Shown here: positions 45,050 through 55,174 of the stretch, one piece after another
Layout of the letters: the number at the start of each line of letters is the position of its first letter
How positions within the stretch are numbered: position 1 is the first letter of the stretch
NCBI GenBank assembly: GCA_015234045.1
Contig: JADFWU010000010.1
Coordinates: 1-64,000, forward strand
Source: Magnetococcales bacterium
Lineage (GTDB): Bacteria > Pseudomonadota > Magnetococcia > Magnetococcales > JADFWU01
Reading direction: 5' to 3'
DNA length: 64,000 bases
The notes under the pieces: generated by a model
Database searches by the model: none
Told to the model about the DNA's origin: nothing
Seen by the model: only the letters and a program-made list of their open reading frames with translations
Program-made: the position numbers and the translations under genes

Positions 45050-45317
45050 TCTATTCTCACGCTGTGATGCATATCAACGTCATCCAAAGAATGTTGAATT
45101 TCTGATCCTCAAACAGCGATTCACTATTGATACTGTTTGCGAGCATAGTAGCATTTTCCATTTGATATGATTTAAAAAAACAGGATTCCATTGAACAGTT
45201 AATCCTGTATACTGTAAACGACACAATTCCAAAGTAGTCGCTTCTGATGCTGTGTGTTGTCACCAGACGCATTCGGTTTTTGAAGAAGGATATACCTTTT
45301 CACTTGTGGTCGTTTAT
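45050..45317. other. Intergenic stretch before the hybrid kinases
   Basis: With the tpx hairpin this makes a gap of about 320 bases. I see A/T-rich promoter-like text and no reading frame or R-type repeat. It includes the alternative GTG start (45252) of the next gene. Confidence 0.4.
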
Positions 45318-48300
45318 ATGCCAGAATTATCACCAACGCCTGAAAAGCGCCTCTCCAAACAGTTCCACCAAGCAATTCTGGTGGCTGGTGGTCTTATGAT
45401 TCTTCTCATGGGTGTGATTCTTGTCGCCCGTTATCTGGAAGAGTCGGCTGAACAACATCTTCATATTCGTGAATTGACTCAGAGCCGTGCCGCTGAAATC
45501 GATAGCGCCATGAAACGGGTGATCGACCGGGTTGATGCGCTTGCCGGGTTGACGGTCTATGGTTTGGAGCATCGAAAAGAACTGCCGCGTCATCCGATAT
45601 ATGAGAAATTGGGTGAGAATGCCAAGATTGGTCGGTTCTCTTTGGAGTATGGTGATCCCTCCTTTGATTTAACAAAGTATGGCAATCTGCATGGAGCAGG
45701 TTTGATCTCCGAAATGACCGCAGATCAGAAAGATATTCTCAATGCTTCAGCCGGATTGATGCCCTATCTCGGCGTTGCGCTTAAAACAACGCCACATCTT
45801 GCTTACCTCTACTACCAAGGCACTTTTCCCTTTGGGGCTATCATTCCGCCTATTATGGAAAAGGATGTGTTTGTCATATTCGGTTCTATGAAGGCGTTTT
45901 CCAAGGCGGCCTATACTGAACCTTACTGGAGTATGGCAATACCTGAGAATAATCCCAGTAGACAGCCTGTTTGGAGTGCTGTCTATATGGATATTACCGG
46001 GCGTGGTCTGTTTGTCAGTTACTCTCTGCCACTGTATGTAAAAAATCAGTTTGAGGGCATTATTGGTGCGGATATCATGTTGAATTTTCTTAATGATATC
46101 TTGAGAAAACCGAGTTACCACGCGGGACAGTTCTACTTGGTCAGTAGTCTGTCACAGGTTCTTGGTCATATGCATCCTGAGCTGGATGATTCCAAAGATG
46201 TAAGCCTGTTGGCTGATGTGTTGCCGGAGTCTCTGAGTCAGTATTTTCAGAAGGAAGGTGCTCTGGCTGATTTGAAAGAGGTTGTCACTGTTGATGGGTA
46301 TTCACTATCCAGTATTCAACTCCAGTCAGCCCCTTGGCACTTGATTCATATCGTTCCCAAACATGACACAATGATGCGTATTTTGCGGGATGTGCTCGCG
46401 GATGTGGTTTTTTTATTGGTGGTCATGATCGTGTTGGTTTTGGGCTTTTGGCAGTTTCGTCGCCACTATATTCAGCCTGCTTTTGCTCTGGTTGGCCATA
46501 TCGGTAAGAAATCGCGGGATGAGCCGACACTTCCGCCGAATCAGCTTGTGCCGCACTTGTGGCAGGACTGGTTTACACAGGTATCACATGCTTTTGATAC
46601 GAGTCGGGAAAACGAACAGCGTTTTCGAGGGTATTTCGAACTGGGTCTGATCGGAATGGCCATTATCAGATCGGATAAAAGCTGGATTGATTTTAATGAT
46701 AAACTGTGTCGATTATTGGGCTATGATCATGAAACGTTGACACGTCTGCGTTGGTCTGAACTCATTCATCCGAGTGACTTGGACCTGGACAGGCGACAGA
46801 TCGCTCTCATTAAATCTGGTGAAATAGACGGCTACGCTCAGGATAAACGCTTTGTTAAAAAAGATGGCACGACGCTCTATGCCAGTGTTTCCAGTCGTTG
46901 TGTACGTTTGTCTGATGGGTCAGTGGACTATTTTGTCACATTTATCCAAGATCTTACCGAACGAAAAAAAGCGGAACAGCAGATTCATAAGCTCAATGCC
47001 GAATTGGAAGGGCGTGTACGCCAACGCACTTTGCAATTGGAAATGACCAACCAGGAGTTGAAAACGGCCATTGAGCGGGCTGAAAACGCCAACCAGGCTA
47101 AGAGTATATTCCTCGCTAATATGAGTCATGAGTTGAGAACGCCGCTGAATGCGGTGTTGGGATTTTCCCAACTTATGAGTCGAGATTCTTCGGTGACAGA
47201 GAGTCAGCAACGGAATCTGGTTGTTATCCAGCGTAGTGGCTACCATCTGTTGGATTTGATCAATGATGTGTTGGATATGTCCAAGATCGAAGCTGGTCGC
47301 ACGGTGTTGGAGATGGAGAACACCGATCTGTTCCGTTTGGTGGAAGATATCTTTGATATGATGCTGGTGCGTGCTTCAGAGGGTGGCCTGACGGGGCGTT
47401 TGGAGTATCCGCCAGATCTGTCACGCTATATTCGTACTGACCCTGGAAAACTCCGTCAGATTTTAATCAACCTGTTGAGCAATGCGATCAAATATACCAA
47501 TTCTGGTGAGGTTGGGTTGATCATCTCCGATCAGGTTTCTGGAGGTAGCGGTGATCATGCGCTGAGCATGATCTTTACCGTATGGGATACCGGTGCTGGC
47601 ATTGCGCCTGAAGATCTTGATCGGGTATTTGATCCGTTTGTCCAGGCTGGACGCAGTGCGAGCACCACTAAAGGTACAGGCTTGGGGTTGGCTATCAGTC
47701 GGCAATTTGCCCGATTAATGGGAGGTGATCTGACAGTAAGCAGTGTTGTGGAAGAGGGAACACGCTTTACGTTGACCTTGCCAATGGATGTGGTTACCTC
47801 GGCGGATATTCCAGCACAGGATGTGCCTGCCAGAATAGTGACGGGTCTGACAGATCCTTCCAGGCAATTGCGTGTTCTCATTGTTGATGACATGCCTGAT
47901 AATCGCTTATTGCTTTCTCGACAGCTTGAGATTGTTGGTGCGCAAACCCGAGAAGCCAAAAACGGTCAGGAAGCACTGGAGATTTTCGGCCGTTGGCATC
48001 CTGATCTTATCTGGTTGGATATGCGTATGCCGGTGATGGATGGCTATGAGACTGTACGGCGTATTCGCTCTCTTGCTGATGGACAGGATGTGGTGATTGT
48101 TGCCCTGACGGCCAGTGCATTCAAAGAAGATGTTGGCCGGATTACTGATGCGGGATGTAATGCTGTGTTGCATAAGCCCTATCAGGAGTATGAAATTTTT
48201 GACTTGATGGCCGAGTTGCTTGGGCTTTCCTATACGTATCAGACGTTGGATGCGGAAGGTGATACACTGAAAGTTGATGCTAAAACTGATCAAATGACCT

Positions 48301-48515
48301 TGATTAGAGGATTGATCGGTATATCAACTCGGGTACGTCAGACGCTGTATGATGCTGCCAGCCGCTTGGATGTGGAGGCTACTCTGGAAGCACTTGTGCC
48401 TATTCGGACCCAGAACGCTGACCTCGCTCAAATTCTGGAAGCTATGGCAGTCAATTATCAATATGATCGGTTGTTGGAAATCCTGGAGGCTTCAGAAAAG
48501 GATATCTCCTCTTGA
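45318..48515 (+). CDS. Hybrid histidine kinase: dCache - PAS - HisKA - HATPase - REC
   Basis: Membrane sensor kinase of ~1065 residues from ATG 45318; a GTG at 45252 would add 22. TM1 lies about 20-42 and TM2 about 370-390, enclosing a double-Cache sensor with Y-M-D-I-T-G and G-A-D-I-M-L blocks. A PAS domain (Y-F-E-L-G-L-I-G-M-A) and a coiled coil lead to HisKA with M-S-H-E-L-R-T-P-L-N, HATPase (N-A-I-K-Y-T and G-T-G-L-G-L), and a receiver with acceptor Asp in W-L-D-M-R-M-P. A helical C-terminal tail of ~80 residues follows the receiver and lacks an evident Hpt His motif. It should work with a separate Hpt protein; one is encoded at 5.7 kb. Confidence 0.9.
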   Translation: MPELSPTPEKRLSKQFHQAILVAGGLMILLMGVILVARYLEESAEQHLHIRELTQSRAAEIDSAMKRVIDRVDALAGLTVYGLEHRKELPRHPIYEKLGENAKIGRFSLEYGDPSFDLTKYGNLHGAGLISEMTADQKDILNASAGLMPYLGVALKTTPHLAYLYYQGTFPFGAIIPPIMEKDVFVIFGSMKAFSKAAYTEPYWSMAIPENNPSRQPVWSAVYMDITGRGLFVSYSLPLYVKNQFEGIIGADIMLNFLNDILRKPSYHAGQFYLVSSLSQVLGHMHPELDDSKDVSLLADVLPESLSQYFQKEGALADLKEVVTVDGYSLSSIQLQSAPWHLIHIVPKHDTMMRILRDVLADVVFLLVVMIVLVLGFWQFRRHYIQPAFALVGHIGKKSRDEPTLPPNQLVPHLWQDWFTQVSHAFDTSRENEQRFRGYFELGLIGMAIIRSDKSWIDFNDKLCRLLGYDHETLTRLRWSELIHPSDLDLDRRQIALIKSGEIDGYAQDKRFVKKDGTTLYASVSSRCVRLSDGSVDYFVTFIQDLTERKKAEQQIHKLNAELEGRVRQRTLQLEMTNQELKTAIERAENANQAKSIFLANMSHELRTPLNAVLGFSQLMSRDSSVTESQQRNLVVIQRSGYHLLDLINDVLDMSKIEAGRTVLEMENTDLFRLVEDIFDMMLVRASEGGLTGRLEYPPDLSRYIRTDPGKLRQILINLLSNAIKYTNSGEVGLIISDQVSGGSGDHALSMIFTVWDTGAGIAPEDLDRVFDPFVQAGRSASTTKGTGLGLAISRQFARLMGGDLTVSSVVEEGTRFTLTLPMDVVTSADIPAQDVPARIVTGLTDPSRQLRVLIVDDMPDNRLLLSRQLEIVGAQTREAKNGQEALEIFGRWHPDLIWLDMRMPVMDGYETVRRIRSLADGQDVVIVALTASAFKEDVGRITDAGCNAVLHKPYQEYEIFDLMAELLGLSYTYQTLDAEGDTLKVDAKTDQMTLIRGLIGISTRVRQTLYDAASRLDVEATLEALVPIRTQNADLAQILEAMAVNYQYDRLLEILEASEKDISS

Positions 48516-48531
48516 ATAGGAATACTCAGGC

Positions 48532-50223
48532 ATGACATCATTTGGTGACATGGGTAACATTCTGATTGTGGATGATAATCCTGCTAATCTGGAGTTGTTG
48601 CAGAGCATTTTGACAGGTGCTGGTTTCAGGACGCGTCCGGCCATTAGTGGTGTGCTGGCATTACGCAGTATCGCTGTTGAAAAGCCTGATCTGATTTTGC
48701 TGGATATCATGATGCCCAAGTTGAACGGCTTTGATGTGTGTCAGCGTATCAAGGAAGGTTCTGATTGTCCTGAATGTCCGGTAATTTTCATCAGTGCCAA
48801 AAGTGATCCACTGGATAAGGTGCGTGCTTTTCGAGTGGGTGGAGTGGACTATATTACCAAGCCATTCAGTCCTGAAGAGGTGTTGGCGCGGGTGCGGACC
48901 CATCTTTCACATTATCGTTTACATCAACGTCTGGCCGAGCGTAAACAGAATCTTGAACATCTCGTACACGAACGGACCGCTGCTCTGACTGCCGCGAATA
49001 AAGCCTTACAATTGGCTACTGAAGAAGCCGAAGCCGCAACCAAAAAGGCTGAAGCTGCCAGTCAGGCGAAGAGCGAGTTTCTGGCGGTAATGAGTCACGA
49101 GATTCGCACACCTATGAACGCTATTATCGGCATGGGTGATCTTCTCACCGAGACACAACTCTCTTCTGAACAGCGCAACTATGTCACCACGTTTCAACGT
49201 GCGGGCGATCTTTTGCTTGATCTCATTGATGATATTTTAGATATTTCACGGATTGAGTCTGGAGAAATGGTGCTGGAGACAGCCAGTTTTTTACTGAAGG
49301 ATGTCGTACAGCGTCTTGAAATGACGGTTGGCCAAGAGGCGATTAAAAAGGGGTTGGCGTTCTCTATTCATGTGGCGGAAAAAACCCCACTTGAGCTGGA
49401 TGGAGATCTGCATCGATTGTGGCAGATTCTGGCTAATTTGATCAGCAATGCCGTTAAATTCACTAACGCAGGTGTTGTTACCGTAGAGATCGAACCTGCT
49501 TTGGAGCAGCAACAGAATGAAGATGGCGCTTGGGTCTGTTTTAGGGTGTCAGATACCGGTATAGGTATTTCGGAAGAGCAGAAGCGAGCAATTTTTCATC
49601 CGTTTACTCAAGGTGATTCTTCGGTAACGCGTCGATATGGTGGTTCTGGTCTTGGTTTGGCTATTGCTCGGCGTCTCGTGGATCTGTTCGGTGGTACCAT
49701 CAGCCTGGATAGTACGCTGGACAAAGGCAGTACCTTTGAGGTTATTCTGCCTTTTAAAGAGAATGATGAGTGTATCAATAGCAAACAGTCTCACGATGGG
49801 AGTGTCATTAGCTCAGGATCGGATCTACTTGTTGAAGAAACGTCCTGTCGTATTCTATTGGCAGAGGATTCTGAAGATAATGCACTGTTGGTCCAGGCAT
49901 TTTTAAAAAACACCACATGTCAGTTGACCATGGTTGAGAACGGACAGATGGCTGTAGAATACTGTAAAAACGAGCGATTTGATCTGGTTTTGATGGATAT
50001 GCAGATGCCGGTGATGGATGGCTATACCGCTACCCGCGCCATTCGCAATTGGGAAAAAGAGATCGGTAATCCGCCGACGCCGATTGTTGCACTGACAGCG
50101 CATGCCCTTAAGGAAGATGAGAAGAAGAGCTTGGATGCAGGATGTGATGGGCACCTGACAAAACCCATTCGTAAACGCCGCCTTTTGGACGCAATTAAGC
50201 AGTATCGGTTATCAGTGAGTTAG
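48532..50223 (+). CDS. Soluble hybrid kinase: REC - HisKA - HATPase - REC
   Basis: 563-residue cytoplasmic protein, 16 bases after the previous kinase, so probably its operon partner. The first receiver has I-V-D-D-N-P and acceptor Asp near 57 in L-L-D-I-M-M-P. A Glu/Ala-rich coiled coil leads to HisKA with [10 protein letters not shown] (His near 187), then the HATPase (N-A-V-K-F-T, G-S-G-L-G-L) and a second receiver with L-A-E-D-S-E-D-N and [10 protein letters not shown]. The first receiver could be phosphorylated by the upstream kinase, making a two-step relay; that is inferred from order only. Confidence 0.9.
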   Translation: MTSFGDMGNILIVDDNPANLELLQSILTGAGFRTRPAISGVLALRSIAVEKPDLILLDIMMPKLNGFDVCQRIKEGSDCPECPVIFISAKSDPLDKVRAFRVGGVDYITKPFSPEEVLARVRTHLSHYRLHQRLAERKQNLEHLVHERTAALTAANKALQLATEEAEAATKKAEAASQAKSEFLAVMSHEIRTPMNAIIGMGDLLTETQLSSEQRNYVTTFQRAGDLLLDLIDDILDISRIESGEMVLETASFLLKDVVQRLEMTVGQEAIKKGLAFSIHVAEKTPLELDGDLHRLWQILANLISNAVKFTNAGVVTVEIEPALEQQQNEDGAWVCFRVSDTGIGISEEQKRAIFHPFTQGDSSVTRRYGGSGLGLAIARRLVDLFGGTISLDSTLDKGSTFEVILPFKENDECINSKQSHDGSVISSGSDLLVEETSCRILLAEDSEDNALLVQAFLKNTTCQLTMVENGQMAVEYCKNERFDLVLMDMQMPVMDGYTATRAIRNWEKEIGNPPTPIVALTAHALKEDEKKSLDAGCDGHLTKPIRKRRLLDAIKQYRLSVS

Positions 50224-50294
50224 ATCTGGTTGTGACAGCAGATATTCTCCCATACAATCTCATATCAAAGGATGTTTGGTTTTAGATACTAGGC

Positions 50295-50434
50295 GTTACG
50301 CAGTTGAATGAATCTTGTGCCCGTCATTCCCGCAGAAGCGGGAATCCAGTTTGGTTCTCTGTCTCCTGGATTCCTTCTTCTGCGTGAATGATGATACACG
50401 CTTTGATGTCTGTTTCAACCGGCAACTGCGTAAC
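50295..50434. mobile_element. R3: 140-bp fold-back MITE-like element
   Basis: Ends in perfect 12-base terminal inverted repeats, GTTACGCAGTTG at 50295-50306 and CAACTGCGTAAC at 50423-50434. Inside, a second long imperfect palindrome (TCATTCCCGCAGAAGCGGGA against a mirrored arm near 50360-50395) lets nearly the whole element fold on itself. It has no coding capacity and lies between two kinase genes. A one-ended relic is at 5618. Confidence 0.75.
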
Positions 50435-50468
50435 TCATAAGATATGTCAACACGGTGAATAAGAGAGT

Positions 50469-53400
50469 ATGAAACGATTTTTCCAACTCTGTTTTGCAAT
50501 GAAATGGAGATATTGGTTTTGGTTGTTATTGCTTATTTCTCATCCAGTTGTTGCATCTGGGGTGGACGGTGAAACGCGCCATGTGCTTCTGTTGCACTCT
50601 TATCATAGTACGTTGGACTGGACATCTACGCTGAGTGATGCAGCGCGGAAAGAGCTTACCTCCTCAGGATTTCCGGTTGAACTCCATGAAGAATTCATGG
50701 ATACAAAACGGCTTTATACGCCTGACTATCTGGAAAAAGTTCGGTCAATATTTGCACTAAAATACCAAACAAAAAAAATAGATATAATCATAGTGTCTGA
50801 TAACAATGCTTTTGATTTTATAAGAAAAAATCGGGATAGTCTGTTTCCTGGTGTGCCAGTGGTATTTTGTGGTGTCAATAACTTCTCTGACAACTGGCTT
50901 GATGGGCTCAGTGACTTTACTGGTGTGGCAGAGATGTTTGATGCTCATGCCACGGTCTCCACATTGTCGCGTCTACATCCAAATATAAAAGAGATTTTTG
51001 TATTACATGATCAGACACCAACAGGTCTGGCGTGGGCTGAAACCGTTCGACAGCAGGTAAAGCCCTTAACCGGTACACTGCGTTTTCGTTACAGCGACCC
51101 GTTTACCTTGGAGACGCTTGTCGAAAAAATAAAAGGGCTGTCACAGGATACCGCTGTTCTGATGACTGTCTATTTCCGAGATGATGTAGGGCAGTATCAC
51201 TCTCCAGATCGATTGATGCGTCAATTAGCGCAAATAAGCACAGTACCTATTTATGCCATGTTGGACTTTTTCCTAAGGAATGGTGCAGTTGGTGGCAATA
51301 TGATTGGTGGTGCGTCGCAGGGGGAGGCGGCGGCTGTTTTGGCGTTGCGTGTACTTCGGGGTGAGAAAGCGGGCGATATTCCGGTTGTGAAAAGTGGCGT
51401 AAATCGTTGGCAATTTGACCATAATCAACTGGCACGCTTCCAGATTTCAGAAAAACTATTACCGCATGGCAGTGAGGTGATAAACACGCCTTCCAGTCTC
51501 TATCACGACTATCAGAAAGAGTTTTGGTCGGCTCTGGTTGTAGTGTTTTTATTGACCATACTATCAATAGCGCTGGCAGCCAATGTCATTCGGCGCAGAC
51601 GGATTGAGCGGGCGTTGACGCAATATCAGGAAGCATTGGAAACACGGGTTGAGGAGCGTACGGAACATCTTTCCAAGGAGATTAATAACCGTCTGGACGC
51701 AGAGGCGGATCTGAAGCAATCTCAAGAGGCGTTACGCATAATTATCAATAATATCCAGGATGCGGTATTTATTTATCAGTTTAATGGAGAGATTGTCGAT
51801 ATCAACCATAAGATGCTCAAGATGTATGATTTGGAAGAGGATGACGTTATTGGCAAATCTCTTTTGGACTTCTTTGTCACAAATCAGGAAAACGCACACT
51901 ATGAACAGATATGGGCTCGGGTTGAGCAGGGTGAAAAAATCAGTTTTGTGTGGCAGGCGTTAGCGCCTAATCGTAAGCAAGTATTTGATGTCGAAGTTGT
52001 TCTTAGACAAGTTGAACTGTTTGATATGCCTTTGATATTGGCCAATGTGCGGGATATTACCCATCAATTGGAATATGAGCGGCGAATTTCCGAAAGTGAG
52101 AATCACTTCCGTACGTTGGTAGAATCGACCAAAGCAGTGCCATGGCGTTTGGAATTAGCCACGGGCCGGTTTACGTATATGGGATCTCAAATTGAATCTG
52201 TTCTTGGTTATCCGGCGGAGAGTTGGAAGACCATTCACGATTGGAAAGATCGTCTACATCCTGATGATGTAGAGCAGGCATTTGAATATTGTTTGACCCG
52301 TTCTAATCGCTTGGAAAATCATGAATTTCAGTATCGTGCTTTGACTGCGGATAATCGTATTGTATGGATTCGTGATGTGGTAACGGTGATTTCAGAGGCA
52401 GGTAAAGCCACTGAATTGCTTGGTTTTATGTTTGATATCGATGATTTGAAGTCTATTCAACGGGATCTGGAGGAGAAGAGCCATTTGGCCGGTGTGGCGA
52501 ATCAGGCAAAGAGTGATTTTCTTGCTACAATGAGCCATGAGATTCGCACGCCCATGAATACCGTTATTGGCATGGGTGAAGCGCTTCTGGACACAGATAT
52601 TACGCAGGAGCAGCGGAATTTTATTCAAATTCAACAGCATGCTGGAGAGGCTCTGTTGGATCTGATCAATGCGATTTTAGATCTATCCAAGATTGAGGCG
52701 GGTCATTTTGAGTTAAATCATGAGCCGTTCAACCTGTACCGAATGATTGAAGAGACCTGTCATGTGATGAATGTACAGGCAAGTCGCAAGTCGCTTGGTT
52801 ATGAATATGCCATTGATAAACAGTTGCCTCAGTGGATTGAGGGAGATTCAGCGCGATTAAGGCAGATCCTTATCAACCTGATTGGTAATGCAATTAAGTT
52901 TACCGAGACCGGTAAGATCTCAATTAAAGTCCAGCACAGCAAGGACGATACAGATCAAAACAGTATCTATTTTCTGATTGCCGATACGGGAATTGGCATT
53001 TCTTCCAGCCAGGTCAGTAAGATTTTTGATAAATTTTCTCAAGGAGATCCGAGTGTCGTACGTTCTTTTGGTGGAACGGGCTTGGGGCTCTCTATTACTC
53101 AGCATTTAGTGAACATGATGCATGGGCGTATCTGGGTGGAGAGTGAAATCAACGCGGGAAGTTCATTTATTTTTACCATTCCTTATGTTGCGGTAGAGCC
53201 AGAAGTTGTAGAGACCGGTGATACGCCTCATCCGGTTTCGATAGTCGCATCAGATAGGGAAGAAGTGAGAATTTTATTGGTTGAGGATGCACCGGATAAC
53301 CGCATGTTGATAGAGACCTATCTGAAGCGGACCGATTACCATTTGGATACTGCGGAAGATGGTGAGCAGGGCGTACAAAAGGCTTTGGCAACCCCCTATG

Positions 53401-53666
53401 ATTTGATTCTGATGGATGTTCAGATGCCGGTGGTTGACGGGTATTCTGCTACACGACGCATTAGAGCATGGGAGAAGTCTCACGGTAGGGCAGCTGTTCC
53501 TATTGTTGCCTTGACGGCACATGCACTGGCCAGTGACCGGGAAAAAAGTCTTCAGGCGGGATGTACAGATCATGTAACAAAGCCGGTAAAGAAGGCTGTC
53601 TTGATGGATACGATCAGGCAATATATTGAAAGAGCACCTCTTTCAAAAGGAATACGTCATGGATGA
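50469..53666 (+). CDS. Hybrid histidine kinase with ABC-type periplasmic binding sensor: SBP - PAS - PAS - HisKA - HATPase - REC
   Basis: 1065-residue sensor kinase. A signal-like segment (residues 13-30) exports a ~300-residue domain like the ABC_sub_bind family (PF04392): L-L-H-S-Y-H-S-T near 38-45, I-I-V-S-D-N-N-A near 100, and G-G-A-S-Q-G-E-A-A near 275-283. TM2 lies near 350-372. Two PAS domains follow (about 415-530 and 540-660), then His[12 protein letters not shown] near 695, HATPase (N-A-I-K-F-T, G-T-G-L-G-L) and a receiver with M-D-V-Q-M-P-V. The sensor probably binds a small solute directly. Its 3' end overlaps the SGNH hydrolase start. Confidence 0.9.
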   Translation: MKRFFQLCFAMKWRYWFWLLLLISHPVVASGVDGETRHVLLLHSYHSTLDWTSTLSDAARKELTSSGFPVELHEEFMDTKRLYTPDYLEKVRSIFALKYQTKKIDIIIVSDNNAFDFIRKNRDSLFPGVPVVFCGVNNFSDNWLDGLSDFTGVAEMFDAHATVSTLSRLHPNIKEIFVLHDQTPTGLAWAETVRQQVKPLTGTLRFRYSDPFTLETLVEKIKGLSQDTAVLMTVYFRDDVGQYHSPDRLMRQLAQISTVPIYAMLDFFLRNGAVGGNMIGGASQGEAAAVLALRVLRGEKAGDIPVVKSGVNRWQFDHNQLARFQISEKLLPHGSEVINTPSSLYHDYQKEFWSALVVVFLLTILSIALAANVIRRRRIERALTQYQEALETRVEERTEHLSKEINNRLDAEADLKQSQEALRIIINNIQDAVFIYQFNGEIVDINHKMLKMYDLEEDDVIGKSLLDFFVTNQENAHYEQIWARVEQGEKISFVWQALAPNRKQVFDVEVVLRQVELFDMPLILANVRDITHQLEYERRISESENHFRTLVESTKAVPWRLELATGRFTYMGSQIESVLGYPAESWKTIHDWKDRLHPDDVEQAFEYCLTRSNRLENHEFQYRALTADNRIVWIRDVVTVISEAGKATELLGFMFDIDDLKSIQRDLEEKSHLAGVANQAKSDFLATMSHEIRTPMNTVIGMGEALLDTDITQEQRNFIQIQQHAGEALLDLINAILDLSKIEAGHFELNHEPFNLYRMIEETCHVMNVQASRKSLGYEYAIDKQLPQWIEGDSARLRQILINLIGNAIKFTETGKISIKVQHSKDDTDQNSIYFLIADTGIGISSSQVSKIFDKFSQGDPSVVRSFGGTGLGLSITQHLVNMMHGRIWVESEINAGSSFIFTIPYVAVEPEVVETGDTPHPVSIVASDREEVRILLVEDAPDNRMLIETYLKRTDYHLDTAEDGEQGVQKALATPYDLILMDVQMPVVDGYSATRRIRAWEKSHGRAAVPIVALTAHALASDREKSLQAGCTDHVTKPVKKAVLMDTIRQYIERAPLSKGIRHG

Positions 53667-54924
53667 GCAGCAGTTTATAATTAAGTTAAAGCGTTTGACT
53701 GGAATTATTTTGTTACTGGTGCTTCTGATTGTTAATCCGGTGACATTGAATGTATTAAGTGGTGATGCGCTGAAAGAGATCTCTCTGTATGTGACGCGCT
53801 ATCTTTGGATGATTGATTTATGGATATTACTGGCCTTTATTTCTTTATTTATCAGAGGAATGGTTCGCAAAGGCCATATGGTGGTTTTTATACTGTTCAG
53901 CTTGTTTGTCGCGGTAGAATTGACCTCTGCGATAGCCTATCGGATCAGTTATGGACGATGGCATATTACCGAACGGCCGTATAATTCGATATTTGAGCGC
54001 CATCCTTACATAGTGGGTACGCCACGTCCCAACGCGATTATGAGTGATCGCAAGAACCCTGACAAGACTATTCAAATTAATCGGTATGGGCAACGGGGCC
54101 AGGATTATCCATTGGAGAAGCCCAAAGGTGTGAAACGGTTGGTGGCCATCGGTGGTTCAACCACTTTTTGCACAGGGGTGGATAATGCACAGACTTGGCC
54201 GTATCTGCTGGAAAAAGCGCTGAAGGACGATCATTTCCAGGTGATCAATATGGGCGCGCCGGGATATGCGACATCTGAACATGTTATCCAAACAGCATTT
54301 CATCTCTATGATGTGCAACCGGATTATGTGCTTTACTATGTCGGTTGGAATGATCTACGTAACGCACATATTCGCAATTTGAAATCGGATTATAGTGGAT
54401 TTCACGGCCGGTCTCAGTACAGCAATCTGAGGTTGCCGCCTATTTTAACGAACCGCAATTTGGCATCTTTGGTTTTTCTGACCAAATTTCTCCAGAAACG
54501 GGCGATATTGAGTACATCGTTGTCAGACACGCGTTATAAATCGGGTGAGCTAAGTCATGAGCCGGATATCCGGGCAATGGACATCTATGAGAGCAACTTG
54601 AACAGCCTGATTGTGTTATCCCGTAACAAAGGTGCGCAACCAGTGATGATTCCGCAGATCTTGAATAAAGATGCATTAACTGGTGAAGGAGTCTACGGTT
54701 GGGTTCCCTATGTAAGAGATAAGGATGTGATGGGTTTCAATAAACGCTATAATGCGGCGTTGAAGAGTGTTGCCCTTGAACACAATGTACCCTTCCTTCA
54801 TGAAGTCCAGGATGTGGATTGGAAAGCAGATGATTTTGTTGATCAAGGGCATTTTTCTTTTAAGGGGAATCGGCGCTTTGCAGTCGCTGTGAGTCAGGGA
54901 TTGAAGCGGATAATGGCCAAGTAA
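53659..54924 (+). CDS. Membrane-anchored SGNH/GDSL-family hydrolase
   Basis: 421-residue protein. AAAAGGA lies 7-8 bases before the ATG at 53659, inside the kinase gene, giving an 8-base overlap. Three hydrophobic segments occupy about residues 13-110. The catalytic domain has G-G-S-T-T-F near 163-168 with the nucleophile Ser, V-G-W-N-D-L near 229-234 (block III Gly/Asn), and D-Q-G-H-F near 394-398 with the catalytic Asp and His. It could be an esterase or acetyl-transfer enzyme acting on an envelope glycan; the substrate is unknown. Overlap with the sensor kinase suggests shared expression. Confidence 0.82.
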   Translation: MDEQQFIIKLKRLTGIILLLVLLIVNPVTLNVLSGDALKEISLYVTRYLWMIDLWILLAFISLFIRGMVRKGHMVVFILFSLFVAVELTSAIAYRISYGRWHITERPYNSIFERHPYIVGTPRPNAIMSDRKNPDKTIQINRYGQRGQDYPLEKPKGVKRLVAIGGSTTFCTGVDNAQTWPYLLEKALKDDHFQVINMGAPGYATSEHVIQTAFHLYDVQPDYVLYYVGWNDLRNAHIRNLKSDYSGFHGRSQYSNLRLPPILTNRNLASLVFLTKFLQKRAILSTSLSDTRYKSGELSHEPDIRAMDIYESNLNSLIVLSRNKGAQPVMIPQILNKDALTGEGVYGWVPYVRDKDVMGFNKRYNAALKSVALEHNVPFLHEVQDVDWKADDFVDQGHFSFKGNRRFAVAVSQGLKRIMAK

Positions 54925-54953
54925 CTAACCCCCAAATATTGAGCTGTCAATAA

Positions 54954-55007
54954 ACAGCCTGTTTAGGTGGCGCTTGCTATACTTTTTCGCGTTTCTAAAC
55001 AGGCTGT
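54954..55007. repeat. Long inverted repeat after the SGNH gene
   Basis: ACAGCCTGTTTA at 54954-54965 and TAAACAGGCTGT at 54996-55007 are perfect 12-base inverted copies around a 30-base loop. It may act as a terminator for the SGNH gene or as the end of a mobile repeat; R1 starts 9 bases later. Confidence 0.55.
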
Positions 55008-55015
55008 ATAGGAAT

Positions 55016-55167
55016 TTCGTCTACAATTTGAACAGTCAGCCGTTTCAGCCCTGGTGATATTTTTGCTCTGATGATCTGCTTCGCGTATCAAAAGCGGCGC
55101 AAAAATATCACCAGGGCTTCCACTCGGGTTGTGATTCATTTTCAGATTTTGGATCGAAATGACTATA
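55016..55167. repeat. Repeat R1, full copy A
   Basis: Core is a perfect 20-base inverted repeat: AGCCCTGGTGATATTTTTGC at 55047-55066 and its complement at 55099-55118, separated by 32 bases. Unique flanks CTACAATTTGAACAGTCAGC and TTGGATCGAAATGACTATA recur in the other copies. No open frame. Confidence 0.85.
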
Positions 55168-55174
55168 ATGTCCC

